From Psychroflexus lacisalsi (GTDB lineage: Bacteria > Bacteroidota > Bacteroidia > Flavobacteriales > Flavobacteriaceae): a DNA stretch of 64,000 nucleotides. The first letter of the stretch is position 1. Each line of letters starts with the position of its first letter. The stretch lies in NCBI RefSeq assembly GCF_020164495.1, contig NZ_JAIQYZ010000001.1, positions 248,001 through 312,000 on the forward strand, in the 5' to 3' direction. Positions 35,536 to 43,946 of this stretch are shown here, one piece after another. The position numbers and the translations under genes were made by a program. The notes under the pieces were generated by a model, which was given only the letters and a program-made list of their open reading frames with translations, did not search any database and had not been told where the DNA came from.

Positions 35536-36699
35536 ATGATACCATTCAACAAACCTTATTTTTCTGGGAAGGAAACTCAATATATATCAGAATCTATAAA
35601 GTCCGGTAAAATTTCAGGAGATGGAATGTTTACCAAAAAGTGCCATCGCTTTTTTGAGGAAGAAATGAGCTTTGAAAAAGTTTTATTAACTACGTCTTGT
35701 ACAGATGCTTTGGAGATGGCTGCTATTTTAGTAGATATCCAGCCAGGGGATGAAGTTATTATGCCTTCTTACACCTTTGTTTCTACATCCAATGCTTTTG
35801 TTCTTCGTGGTGCAAAAATAATTTTTGCAGATAGTAGGAAAGACCATCCTGGGATAGACGAAAGTACAATTGAGGAGCTCATCACACCGCAAACAAAAGT
35901 AATCGTTCCTGTTCACTATGCAGGGGTAGCTTGTGATATGGATAAAATCATGGAACTTGCAAATAAATACAATCTATTCGTTGTAGAGGATGCTGCACAA
36001 TCAATTGATAGTTTTTACACCAATAAAAATGGAGAAAAACAAAAGCTTGGTTCTATTGGTCATCTTGCCGCATTTTCATTCCACGAAACAAAAAATATTA
36101 TTTCTGGTGAGGGTGGTATGCTCGTTATCAATGATAAGCGTTTTGAAGGACGAGCAGAAATCATAAGAGAAAAAGGGACCAACAGAAGTGCTTTCTTTAG
36201 AGGCGAAGTTGATAAATACGGATGGGTGGATATTGGCAGCTCCTTTTTACCTTCAGATATAATAGCCGCCTATTTATATGCTCAATTAGAGAACCTAGAT
36301 AGTATACAAGATAAACGGAAGTTGATCTGGGAAAATTATGATAATGCATTTAGAGGCATATTGGATAAGAAATATGGAATTGGACTACCATTTATACCTC
36401 ATTTTGCTTCTAATAATGCCCATATGTACTACATAATTTGTAAGAATATCGAAGAAAGAAGCTCTCTTCTAAAATTTTTAAAAGAAGAAGGTATATTAGC
36501 AGTATTTCATTATTTGTCCCTACATAAAAGTAAGTTTTTCGAAGATAGTTATCAAGGCCAGGAATTATATCAGTCAGATCGATATTCCGATAGCTTAGTA
36601 CGTCTTCCATTTTTCCCAGAACTGTCAATGCAGCAGCAGGATTTGATCATAAGCAAAATCATATTCTACTATAATAATAGAAAGAGGTATAACAACTAG
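35536..36699 (+). CDS. wecE: dTDP-4-amino-4,6-dideoxygalactose transaminase (WecE/RffA-like, DegT family)
   Basis: A 387-residue PLP-dependent sugar aminotransferase. MIPFNKPYFSGKE at the start, MPSYTFVSTSNAFVLRGA (77-94), VEDAAQSI (150-157) and the PLP-lysine Lys186 in SFHETKN match WecE. The SFHETKN wording separates it from other DegT members, which usually have a SFxxxK of different context. It would make dTDP-Fuc4N from dTDP-4-keto-6-deoxyglucose. It follows the acyltransferase by 4 nt and its stop overlaps the next gene's GTG start by one base. Confidence 0.88.
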   Translation: MIPFNKPYFSGKETQYISESIKSGKISGDGMFTKKCHRFFEEEMSFEKVLLTTSCTDALEMAAILVDIQPGDEVIMPSYTFVSTSNAFVLRGAKIIFADSRKDHPGIDESTIEELITPQTKVIVPVHYAGVACDMDKIMELANKYNLFVVEDAAQSIDSFYTNKNGEKQKLGSIGHLAAFSFHETKNIISGEGGMLVINDKRFEGRAEIIREKGTNRSAFFRGEVDKYGWVDIGSSFLPSDIIAAYLYAQLENLDSIQDKRKLIWENYDNAFRGILDKKYGIGLPFIPHFASNNAHMYYIICKNIEERSSLLKFLKEEGILAVFHYLSLHKSKFFEDSYQGQELYQSDRYSDSLVRLPFFPELSMQQQDLIISKIIFYYNNRKRYNN

Positions 36700-38162
36700 T
36701 GGTAGATAAAGGTAAGCACAAAAAAGATACGATTTCTGGAATAAAATGGACGGTACTCGATCAGGTTATTTCGCAAGGTGTAACCTTCGGTCTTGGTATT
36801 TTGCTGATGAGCATAATCGTCCCAAGAGAATTTGGTTTGCTTGGAATGGTTACGGTTTTCAGTGGCTTTTTAAGTGTTTTTAAAGACTTTGGACTAGGAA
36901 GTTCGCTCATTCAAAAAAAGGAAATAGAGAAAAAAGAAATAGACACGATATACTGGACTACGGTAGGTTTAGGGTTGTTTTTAACCATATTATTGATAGT
37001 TTTATCACCTGTTATTGCAAAATATTACGATGAACCACTATTATTTGAAATAAGTCTATCACTTTCTTTTTTGTTCATACTTCAATCTTTTTCTTCCGTT
37101 CAAATGAGTTTGGCTAAAAAGAAAATGAAATTTAAACTCATTTTTCAAGTACATACTATAGCTGTAGTTATTTCAGGGGTAATTGCACTTTTTTTGGCCT
37201 ATTCAGGCTTTGGTGTATGGGCTTTGGTCATTCAACAAATTACAGCCGCATTTTTAAGCTCCGTGGCTTTTTATATTCTATCTAATTACAAGCCCAAATT
37301 GTTTTGGGATAAAAAAACTTTAAAGCCACATATAAACTTTAGTCTGCCTTTAGTTGGTATGGGTTCTATAAACTATTGGTCTAGAAATGCAGACAATTTC
37401 TTTATAGGAAAATTTTTAGGAGCTGAATTATTGGGAATATATTCTAGGTCTTATTCTATTATGATGCTTCCAGTTGGTCGTATAAGCGGAGTGCTTTCTA
37501 GTGTTTTATTTCCATCTTTATCTTTAATACAGGATGATAGTCAGCGAGTAACTAGTATTTTTTTAAAAATAACAAGGGCAATTGCATTTGTCACTTTTCC
37601 ATTAATGGCAATGCTGGCTTTAGGGGCTAAAGATTTTGTGAATTTAATTTTGGGCGATGAATGGTCAGAAATGATACCGATACTTCAGATTTTAGCAAGT
37701 GTGGGAGCATTACAATCTCTAGCTACCCTAAATGGAAATATATTTTTAGTTAAAAATAGAACCGATTTAGCATTTAAAATCAATATGTTTAATAGTGCTG
37801 TTTATGTAATTGGTTTTTATTTTTCTAGTCAATATAATTTAATTTCAGTAGCACTTATATACTTAATTTCAAATGTTCTATTAATGCTAATTAACTGGTA
37901 TTTAGTAGAAAATATTTTACAAATCAAATTTCTCACTTTAACTAAGAATGTCTGGTTTATATTAGTAAATTATATGGTTGTATTAGGAATCGGACATTAT
38001 GGAATAGGGTCAATACTGAAATATTTAGAGTTTACAAATCTTATAAATTTAATTATAATTCTTTTTTATGTAACGCTCTTATGGCTTGGAATGTTTATTA
38101 TTTTTAAAAAATCATCTTTAGAGGAATATTTGAAATTAATAAAAGAAGCCGTTAAGAAATAA
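36699..38162 (+). CDS. Wzx-type polysaccharide flippase (MOP superfamily, WzxC-like)
   Basis: A 487-residue protein with about 12-14 membrane segments across its length. The N-terminal GIKWTVLDQVISQGVTFGLG and PREFGLLGM are typical of the WzxC/TuaB-type exporter branch. It should flip undecaprenyl-linked repeat units across the inner membrane. The start is GTG at 36699, sharing the final G of the wecE TAG; it is the only start that gives the full N-terminus and implies coupled translation. Confidence 0.88.
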   Translation: MVDKGKHKKDTISGIKWTVLDQVISQGVTFGLGILLMSIIVPREFGLLGMVTVFSGFLSVFKDFGLGSSLIQKKEIEKKEIDTIYWTTVGLGLFLTILLIVLSPVIAKYYDEPLLFEISLSLSFLFILQSFSSVQMSLAKKKMKFKLIFQVHTIAVVISGVIALFLAYSGFGVWALVIQQITAAFLSSVAFYILSNYKPKLFWDKKTLKPHINFSLPLVGMGSINYWSRNADNFFIGKFLGAELLGIYSRSYSIMMLPVGRISGVLSSVLFPSLSLIQDDSQRVTSIFLKITRAIAFVTFPLMAMLALGAKDFVNLILGDEWSEMIPILQILASVGALQSLATLNGNIFLVKNRTDLAFKINMFNSAVYVIGFYFSSQYNLISVALIYLISNVLLMLINWYLVENILQIKFLTLTKNVWFILVNYMVVLGIGHYGIGSILKYLEFTNLINLIIILFYVTLLWLGMFIIFKKSSLEEYLKLIKEAVKK

Positions 38163-38223
38163 CAAAGAATAAAATAATTTTACTAAAGTTTAAAAAAAAC
38201 CATCAAAATATTTAAATTCAAAA

Positions 38224-39369
38224 ATGAGGATTAAACATTTTACTACAGATGAAAAATTTATAAATGGAGCTATGTCAACCTTCGAATTGGCATTTCCAAG
38301 TCAAAATAGACTTTATCTACTAAAATCTCCCGCAAATCCTAAAACTCGTTATGTTCATCAAAAATATATTACTCAAGAAATAGTAAAGAACTCTCAAGTT
38401 CTTGATTTTTATAAAAGAATTGCTAAAAATGCCGATTGGGTTATTATCCATGGCATGAATGATGTCTGGGCGGAATTTATTCTCAAAAATAAAAATATTA
38501 AGATATTATATGTGATTTGGGGGGCCGAGATTTATGGCAATCGTTACTTATATGCAAAGAATATTCTTGGTGAGAAAACAAAAAATTTATTTGAAAAAAA
38601 TTCTAAATTTAGTTTAAAGGATTTTTTAAAAATGAAATTTAATAGTTTTAGATATGGCAAATCTAAGTCAAAAGAAGAGGTTCAACTTTTAAATAAACAA
38701 GCGATACAAAAAATTGAAAACATTGCTATTTTATATAAAGAAGAAATAGAAGTTTTTTTTAAAAATGAAATTTTGATTAAACCCATTAACTACTTGAAAT
38801 TTGGGTATTATCCATTTGAATATTTTATGGATCAAGTAGATTCGAAAGTTAAATTAGGTAATAATATTTTAATTGGAAACTCCAGCTCATACTCCAATAA
38901 TCATTTAGAAGTATTCGAACATTTAAAAACATTCGACTTAGAAGATAAGAAATTGATAGTTCCATTAAGCTATGGTGACCCCATACTAAGTAAACAACTT
39001 GTTTCTAAAGGGCAAAATCTCTTAAAAGATAACTTTTATCCTATATTAGATTTTATGCCTCTTAGTGATTACACAAAATTGATGCAAACTTGTAACGTTG
39101 TAATTATGAATCATTATCGACAACAAGCCGTTGGAAATATTATAAGTGCTGTTTATCTAGGAGCTAAAGTTTTTTTGAATAAAGAAAATTCTGCATACCT
39201 ATATCTTAAAGCTTTAGGATGCCATATTTATGAAATTACTGAAGATTTAAACTCTCATAACGATTTGTTAGGCTTAACAAATATCGAAATTAATCATAAT
39301 CGTTATCTTCTGCAAAATGATATTAACCAATCGAAATTAGTAAAGAACTTGAAGACATTCTTAAATTGA
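38224..39369 (+). CDS. WecF-like dTDP-Fuc4NAc transferase (GT56 family)
   Basis: A 381-residue protein resembling WecF. N-terminal RIKHFTTDEKF, then WVIIHGMNDVWAEF and VIWGAEIYGNRYLY, and in the second half IGNSSSYSNNHLEVFEHL, VPLSYGDP and MNHYRQQAVGNI are the conserved stations of the family, which adds 4-acetamido-4,6-dideoxygalactose to a lipid-linked acceptor. With wecB, wecE and the acyltransferase next to it, use of a dTDP-Fuc4N-derived sugar is well supported. The acceptor is unknown. It ends in a TTGA overlap with the next gene. Confidence 0.82.
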   Translation: MRIKHFTTDEKFINGAMSTFELAFPSQNRLYLLKSPANPKTRYVHQKYITQEIVKNSQVLDFYKRIAKNADWVIIHGMNDVWAEFILKNKNIKILYVIWGAEIYGNRYLYAKNILGEKTKNLFEKNSKFSLKDFLKMKFNSFRYGKSKSKEEVQLLNKQAIQKIENIAILYKEEIEVFFKNEILIKPINYLKFGYYPFEYFMDQVDSKVKLGNNILIGNSSSYSNNHLEVFEHLKTFDLEDKKLIVPLSYGDPILSKQLVSKGQNLLKDNFYPILDFMPLSDYTKLMQTCNVVIMNHYRQQAVGNIISAVYLGAKVFLNKENSAYLYLKALGCHIYEITEDLNSHNDLLGLTNIEINHNRYLLQNDINQSKLVKNLKTFLN

Positions 39370-40478
39370 AAAGTAAAAAAATCCTTATTATATCCCGTTC
39401 TTTTTTCCCTATAAATTCCCCACGTTCTTTTAGAACTACTGAACTGGCTAGGGAAATGGCTTGTAAGGGTCATAAAGTAACCTTGCTTTTACCACATAAT
39501 AGTAAAACACAAAAAGGTATGGCCTTTGCGGATGAGAACAATATTAAATTGGAGTTTTTCGGGCCTTTAAATTGGCAGCCTTTTGTAAAATCCAAAATCC
39601 TAGGAGATTGGAATCGTAAATTTGGGCGTTTGTTATTTTTACTGTTTGAATACCCTAATATTGAAATTTACTTTAAGTTGCCTAAGTACCTCAAAAGGAT
39701 AAATAAAAAATATGATCTAGTATTGAGTATTGCAGTCCCGCACGAAAATCATTGGGCAGTAGCCAAAATCCAGTCAAAAAAACCAATTGCAAAAACTTGG
39801 ATAGCAGACTGTGGTGATCCTTTTGTTGGAAATAAATTGGAGAGCATAGCTCCTCCCTTTTATTTTAAAGCTTTAGAAAATAGCTTTTTGAAATACGCAA
39901 ATTATGTTACAGTCCCTACACACGGAGCCATAGAAGCATATAACAAAAAATACCAAAATAAGCTTAAGGTAGTTCCACAAGGTTTTAGTTTTAAGGGAAT
40001 AGAACTGGGGGAGTACATAAAAAATCCTAGCAAAATCAAATTTGCCTACGCTGGTTCAATCTCTCTTAAGGGAATTCGAAATCCACTCAATTTCATTGAA
40101 TATTTATTGACATTAGATTTGAATTTTGAATTTCACGTGTTTTCCAAACAAGCGAATAGTTTAAAGGATTTGGCCGATAGATCTAGTGGTAGGTTGATTT
40201 TACATAATGGTATTCCTCGAAGCGAACTTCTTATCAAGCTTAGTGTAATGGATTTTTTGGTTAATCTGGATAATGTGTCTACAACAGCTTCACCAAGTAA
40301 ATTAATTGACTATAGTCTAGCTAAAAGACCTATTTTAAATATTAATCCCTTCAATCCCGAAACTGATTTGATTGACGAGTTTCTATCTGGTGATTATGCA
40401 AATCAATTTATGTTAAATGACTTACAGCAGTATAATATTGAAAATGTTGTACAAAAGTTTTTAGATTTGACTGAATGA
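39366..40478 (+). CDS. Glycosyltransferase, GT-B fold (GT4-like)
   Basis: A 370-residue protein. The N-terminal KKILIISRSFFPINSPRSFRTTELAREMACKGHKVTLL is a GT-B donor-side start seen in GT4-type enzymes; the C-terminal half has FAYAGSISLKGIRNP and STTASPSKLIDYSLAKRPIL, matching the nucleotide-sugar-binding region though without the common E-x7-E spacing being clear. It starts with TTG at 39366, overlapping the preceding TGA, because no ATG lies near the conserved N-terminus. Substrate unknown. Confidence 0.78.
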   Translation: MKSKKILIISRSFFPINSPRSFRTTELAREMACKGHKVTLLLPHNSKTQKGMAFADENNIKLEFFGPLNWQPFVKSKILGDWNRKFGRLLFLLFEYPNIEIYFKLPKYLKRINKKYDLVLSIAVPHENHWAVAKIQSKKPIAKTWIADCGDPFVGNKLESIAPPFYFKALENSFLKYANYVTVPTHGAIEAYNKKYQNKLKVVPQGFSFKGIELGEYIKNPSKIKFAYAGSISLKGIRNPLNFIEYLLTLDLNFEFHVFSKQANSLKDLADRSSGRLILHNGIPRSELLIKLSVMDFLVNLDNVSTTASPSKLIDYSLAKRPILNINPFNPETDLIDEFLSGDYANQFMLNDLQQYNIENVVQKFLDLTE

Positions 40479-41698
40479 AACAAATCAAAAGCGCCAAAAG
40501 AAAATCCATCTTCATTAGCATTATATGGCCTGTATTAGGCCTGATAGTGGCGATTAAAAATTATAATAGATTTAATGCAGATGCTGTTATTCTAGGGTTT
40601 TGCGTACTATTTGGGTTTACGTTTGTAATTTCAGAAGAAATGGATGGGCAGCGATATGCTGAAAAGCTTAAGGTGGCTTATGATGAACCGTTTTCTTCAT
40701 TCACAGATCAATTGTTTGAACTATATACTACAAGTTTAGATTTTGTAGAACCCCTAATTACTTTTATAGTATCTAGATTTACAGACTCTCATCATATACT
40801 GTTTGCGATCTTTGCATTGATTTTTGGTTGGTTTTGGCTAAAATCCATAAGATTAGTTAGTGAGAAATTTTATTTTAATGTAAATAAAATGTCGCTCTTG
40901 TTTACTATCTTATTTATTTCCATACTGCCAATTTTTAGTATAAATGGCTTCAGGATGTGGACGGCAGCGTGGGTATTCATTTACGGAGTTTTGCATATTC
41001 TTTTAAATAAAGACAAAAGATTTTTTCTGCTTTGCCTTGCGGCTTGTACCATACACTTTTCTTTTTTAACCGCCAATGCGGTTTTGGTCTTATGGATGGT
41101 GTTGGGTAATCGCAAATGGAGCTATTTGATACTAGCTTTTGTGACTTTAGCTATTTCAGAAATTGATTTAGCAGCTGTAAGATCTTATGCAGAGTTGCTT
41201 GGCCCAGCTTTTGAAGAGAAGACCAGAACATATGCAGGAGATGAATATGCCGCTAATGTTTCAGAACGGAAGGCAGCTTCAGTTTGGTTTATTACTTTGT
41301 CTTCAATTCTAAGTAAGTATTTGTTACTTCTAAACATACTCGTATTATTTATCATTTCTTTAAAGAGAAAGCTTCCCAAGGAAGAACTCAATTTGTTATG
41401 TTTTACGCTACTCTTTTTTTCTTTTTCTAACGTAGTTGGCTTAGTTCCATCAGGGGGTAGGTTTATGACAGTTTATTTTATTCTTGCGAGCATTTTATCG
41501 ATTGTATTATTTTCTAAATACTTGCACAAGAGACTAGACTCGTTGCTTGGTTTATTTAGTATGGCAACTATTAGTTTATCCGTACTAATTACGTTTAGGG
41601 TGGCAGCACCTACCATTAATACTATTCTCTTTTCACCTAGTATTCTAGTCCCATTTGGATATGATTTAGATTGGTCGCTTATGGAATTGTTATTTTAA
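40475..41698 (+). CDS. EpsG-family O-antigen/exopolysaccharide polymerase (Wzy role)
   Basis: A 407-residue protein with about ten hydrophobic segments and short loops. Features such as INGFRMWTAAWVFIYGVLH and the ACTIHFSFL stretch are characteristic of EpsG-type polymerases. It is the only polymerase candidate beside the Wzx flippase, so it probably joins repeat units in the periplasm. It overlaps the upstream glycosyltransferase by 4 nt (ATGA). Confidence 0.78.
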   Translation: MKQIKSAKRKSIFISIIWPVLGLIVAIKNYNRFNADAVILGFCVLFGFTFVISEEMDGQRYAEKLKVAYDEPFSSFTDQLFELYTTSLDFVEPLITFIVSRFTDSHHILFAIFALIFGWFWLKSIRLVSEKFYFNVNKMSLLFTILFISILPIFSINGFRMWTAAWVFIYGVLHILLNKDKRFFLLCLAACTIHFSFLTANAVLVLWMVLGNRKWSYLILAFVTLAISEIDLAAVRSYAELLGPAFEEKTRTYAGDEYAANVSERKAASVWFITLSSILSKYLLLLNILVLFIISLKRKLPKEELNLLCFTLLFFSFSNVVGLVPSGGRFMTVYFILASILSIVLFSKYLHKRLDSLLGLFSMATISLSVLITFRVAAPTINTILFSPSILVPFGYDLDWSLMELLF

Positions 41699-41712
41699 AT
41701 TTATAATGTAAC

Positions 41713-42813
41713 ATGAAACAACTTATAAAAAAATTAACTGCTAAACTTGGCTATCAAACCGACAAGAAACTAATTCTTATTTTGTCTGATGATTGGGGTT
41801 CATTACGGATACGTTCTGCCAAAGATCAAAAGCAACTAGTAGCAAAAGGTTTAAAAATCAACAATCGTTTTAATCAATTTGATACCTTAGAGACTAACAC
41901 TGATATGGAAAAGCTGTTTGAGGTACTTTTGAAACACAAAGACCATAAAGGTAATCATCCAACAATTACAGCTGTAACCAACGTAGCGAATCCGGACTTT
42001 AAAAGTATTCAAGAAGATAATTTCCAAAACTACTATCACGAAAGTATAGAACAAACCTACCAAAGGTATCCAGATTCTGACAAAGTATTAGAGATGGTTA
42101 AACAAGGTATTCATCAAAATATATTTGTACCTCAGTCACACGGCAGAGAGCATTTACAACTCAATTGGTGGATGCAAGAATTACAAGATGAAAATTCTTT
42201 TGCTCGAAAAGCTTTTGAAAACGAATTTTTCTTTTTGGGTGCTGGGTATCTCAATAACCCAAAAAGGGGAAGAGGTGTCGGCGCTGCCTTCGATGTTCGA
42301 GATAAGAAAGATTTAGAATCACACAAAGAGATTATTTCAAGTGGTTTAACGATTTTTAAAAACCTATATGGCTATAGATCAAAAATATTTACGCCACCTG
42401 CTATCTTTTATAACCCTGCTATTGAAGCCACTTTATTCAATGAAGGAATTGATTGGCTGGATGTAGGGCGTTTTTTTAAATTTCCTTTAGTAGGCGGTGG
42501 AGAGCGTTACCAATACAATTATTTAGGTAGAAAAAAGAAATCTGGTCTAAAAGTATTAGTGCGTAATACCGTATTTGAAACCAATATGTCGCAAAACGAT
42601 AATGGTGTGGCGCGCTGCATGTGGGATATTGAACAAGCATTTATAGCGAAACAACCGGCCTTTATCTCAAATCATAGAGCTAGTTTTGTAGGAGGAATTG
42701 ATACAGCTAATAGAAATAAAGGTTTAACTGCATTAGATAAACTTTTGACACAAATAACAACTAAATGGGGTGATGTAGAGTTTATTTCAGCAAAAGAATT
42801 GTCTAAACTATAG
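41713..42813 (+). CDS. NodB-like polysaccharide (de)acetylase family protein, paralogue 1
   Basis: A 366-residue protein. LILSDDWGS near residue 25 holds an Asp-Asp pair in the position of the NodB TFDDG motif, and QSHGREHLQ (about 140) gives HxxxH, the second metal-binding motif. A PPAIFYNP element (about 228) and NHRASFVGGID (about 320) occupy the places of motifs 3 and 5. A divergent carbohydrate esterase is likely, removing acetyl groups from the surface polymer or an intermediate; transfer of acyl groups cannot be excluded. The next gene is a clear paralogue 3 nt away. Confidence 0.7.
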   Translation: MKQLIKKLTAKLGYQTDKKLILILSDDWGSLRIRSAKDQKQLVAKGLKINNRFNQFDTLETNTDMEKLFEVLLKHKDHKGNHPTITAVTNVANPDFKSIQEDNFQNYYHESIEQTYQRYPDSDKVLEMVKQGIHQNIFVPQSHGREHLQLNWWMQELQDENSFARKAFENEFFFLGAGYLNNPKRGRGVGAAFDVRDKKDLESHKEIISSGLTIFKNLYGYRSKIFTPPAIFYNPAIEATLFNEGIDWLDVGRFFKFPLVGGGERYQYNYLGRKKKSGLKVLVRNTVFETNMSQNDNGVARCMWDIEQAFIAKQPAFISNHRASFVGGIDTANRNKGLTALDKLLTQITTKWGDVEFISAKELSKL

Positions 42814-42815
42814 AT

Positions 42816-43946
42816 ATGAGTATTCTAGGAAAAACGAAGTTTTTACAGTCTTTAATTCAAGGTTTAAAAACAAATAGAAAAATTGTAATTATCGAATCAG
42901 ACGATTGGGGAAGTGAACGCATCCCTGATAATAAAACAAGAGAAAGTTTAGCAGCTGTTGGTATTGATATGAGTACTAATCCACATGCGAAATTCGATAC
43001 TTTAGAACGATTAGAAGATTTGGAAGCGTTGGAGAATTTATTAATTTCGTTTAAAAACGAGTTCAATAAAAAAGTAAGAATCACCACTAATTTTATTACA
43101 GGTAATCCTGATTACTCAAAAATAGAAAAGAGTAACTTTAAAGAGTATAGATATGAGCCCTTTTCTGTAACTTATGAAAAAAGAGACGGTCATACTTTAG
43201 TTTTTGATAAACTTAAAAGCTTAGTCAGCCAAGGGTTTTTACAACCTCAGTTCCATGGTCGAGAGCACATCAATGCACAGTTTTGGTTGGAAGCACTGCA
43301 AAATAAAAACTACAATTATTTAAAAGCATTTAAATTAGGTTGTTACGGTATAGATGCACCAAGTAAAGAAGAACATAGAAAGAATTTAATGGCAGCTTTT
43401 GAATATGAAAATACAAAACAAAAAGAATTTATAGCCACTAGTATACAAGAAGGAATGCAACTCTTTGAAAAAGCATTTGGTTTTCAATCTTCTACTATAA
43501 TTGCTCCAAGATATGTATGGAACAGCAGTTTAGAAAATGAATTTAAAAAATCAGGAATAAAACATATTCAAACTACTTTCTACCAACAAGAGCCCATTAA
43601 AGATGCTTACATTAATAAATACCACTATACAGGTCAGATAAGTAAAGATTCAGGATTGCATTACTTAGTAAGAAACGTGTTCTTTGAACCTGCATACTCA
43701 AATGATTTTGATTGGGTAAACCAAGCTTTTAATAAGGTAAAGCTTGCCTTTCAATTTCATACTCCTGCAATTATAAGTATGCATAGAATTAATTTTGTTG
43801 GAGGCTTAGACAAAAGCAACAGAGAGGATAGCTTGAATCAATTGCAAAAGTTGCTTAAAAAAATAATAGAAACATATCCTAACGTAGAGTTCTTAAGCTC
43901 CGATGATTTAGGGAAATTAATAGAATCAAGACATGTGCGGAATTAG
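42816..43946 (+). CDS. NodB-like polysaccharide (de)acetylase family protein, paralogue 2
   Basis: A 376-residue paralogue of the preceding protein, with the same stations: IIESDDWGS (about 25-33), QFHGREHINAQFW (HxxxH, about 147), IAPRYVWN (about 228) and SMHRINFVGGLDKSN (about 330). The pair diverges strongly outside the motifs, so the duplication is not recent and the two may act on different sugars. Its 3' end overlaps the first asnB by 14 nt. Confidence 0.7.
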   Translation: MSILGKTKFLQSLIQGLKTNRKIVIIESDDWGSERIPDNKTRESLAAVGIDMSTNPHAKFDTLERLEDLEALENLLISFKNEFNKKVRITTNFITGNPDYSKIEKSNFKEYRYEPFSVTYEKRDGHTLVFDKLKSLVSQGFLQPQFHGREHINAQFWLEALQNKNYNYLKAFKLGCYGIDAPSKEEHRKNLMAAFEYENTKQKEFIATSIQEGMQLFEKAFGFQSSTIIAPRYVWNSSLENEFKKSGIKHIQTTFYQQEPIKDAYINKYHYTGQISKDSGLHYLVRNVFFEPAYSNDFDWVNQAFNKVKLAFQFHTPAIISMHRINFVGGLDKSNREDSLNQLQKLLKKIIETYPNVEFLSSDDLGKLIESRHVRN

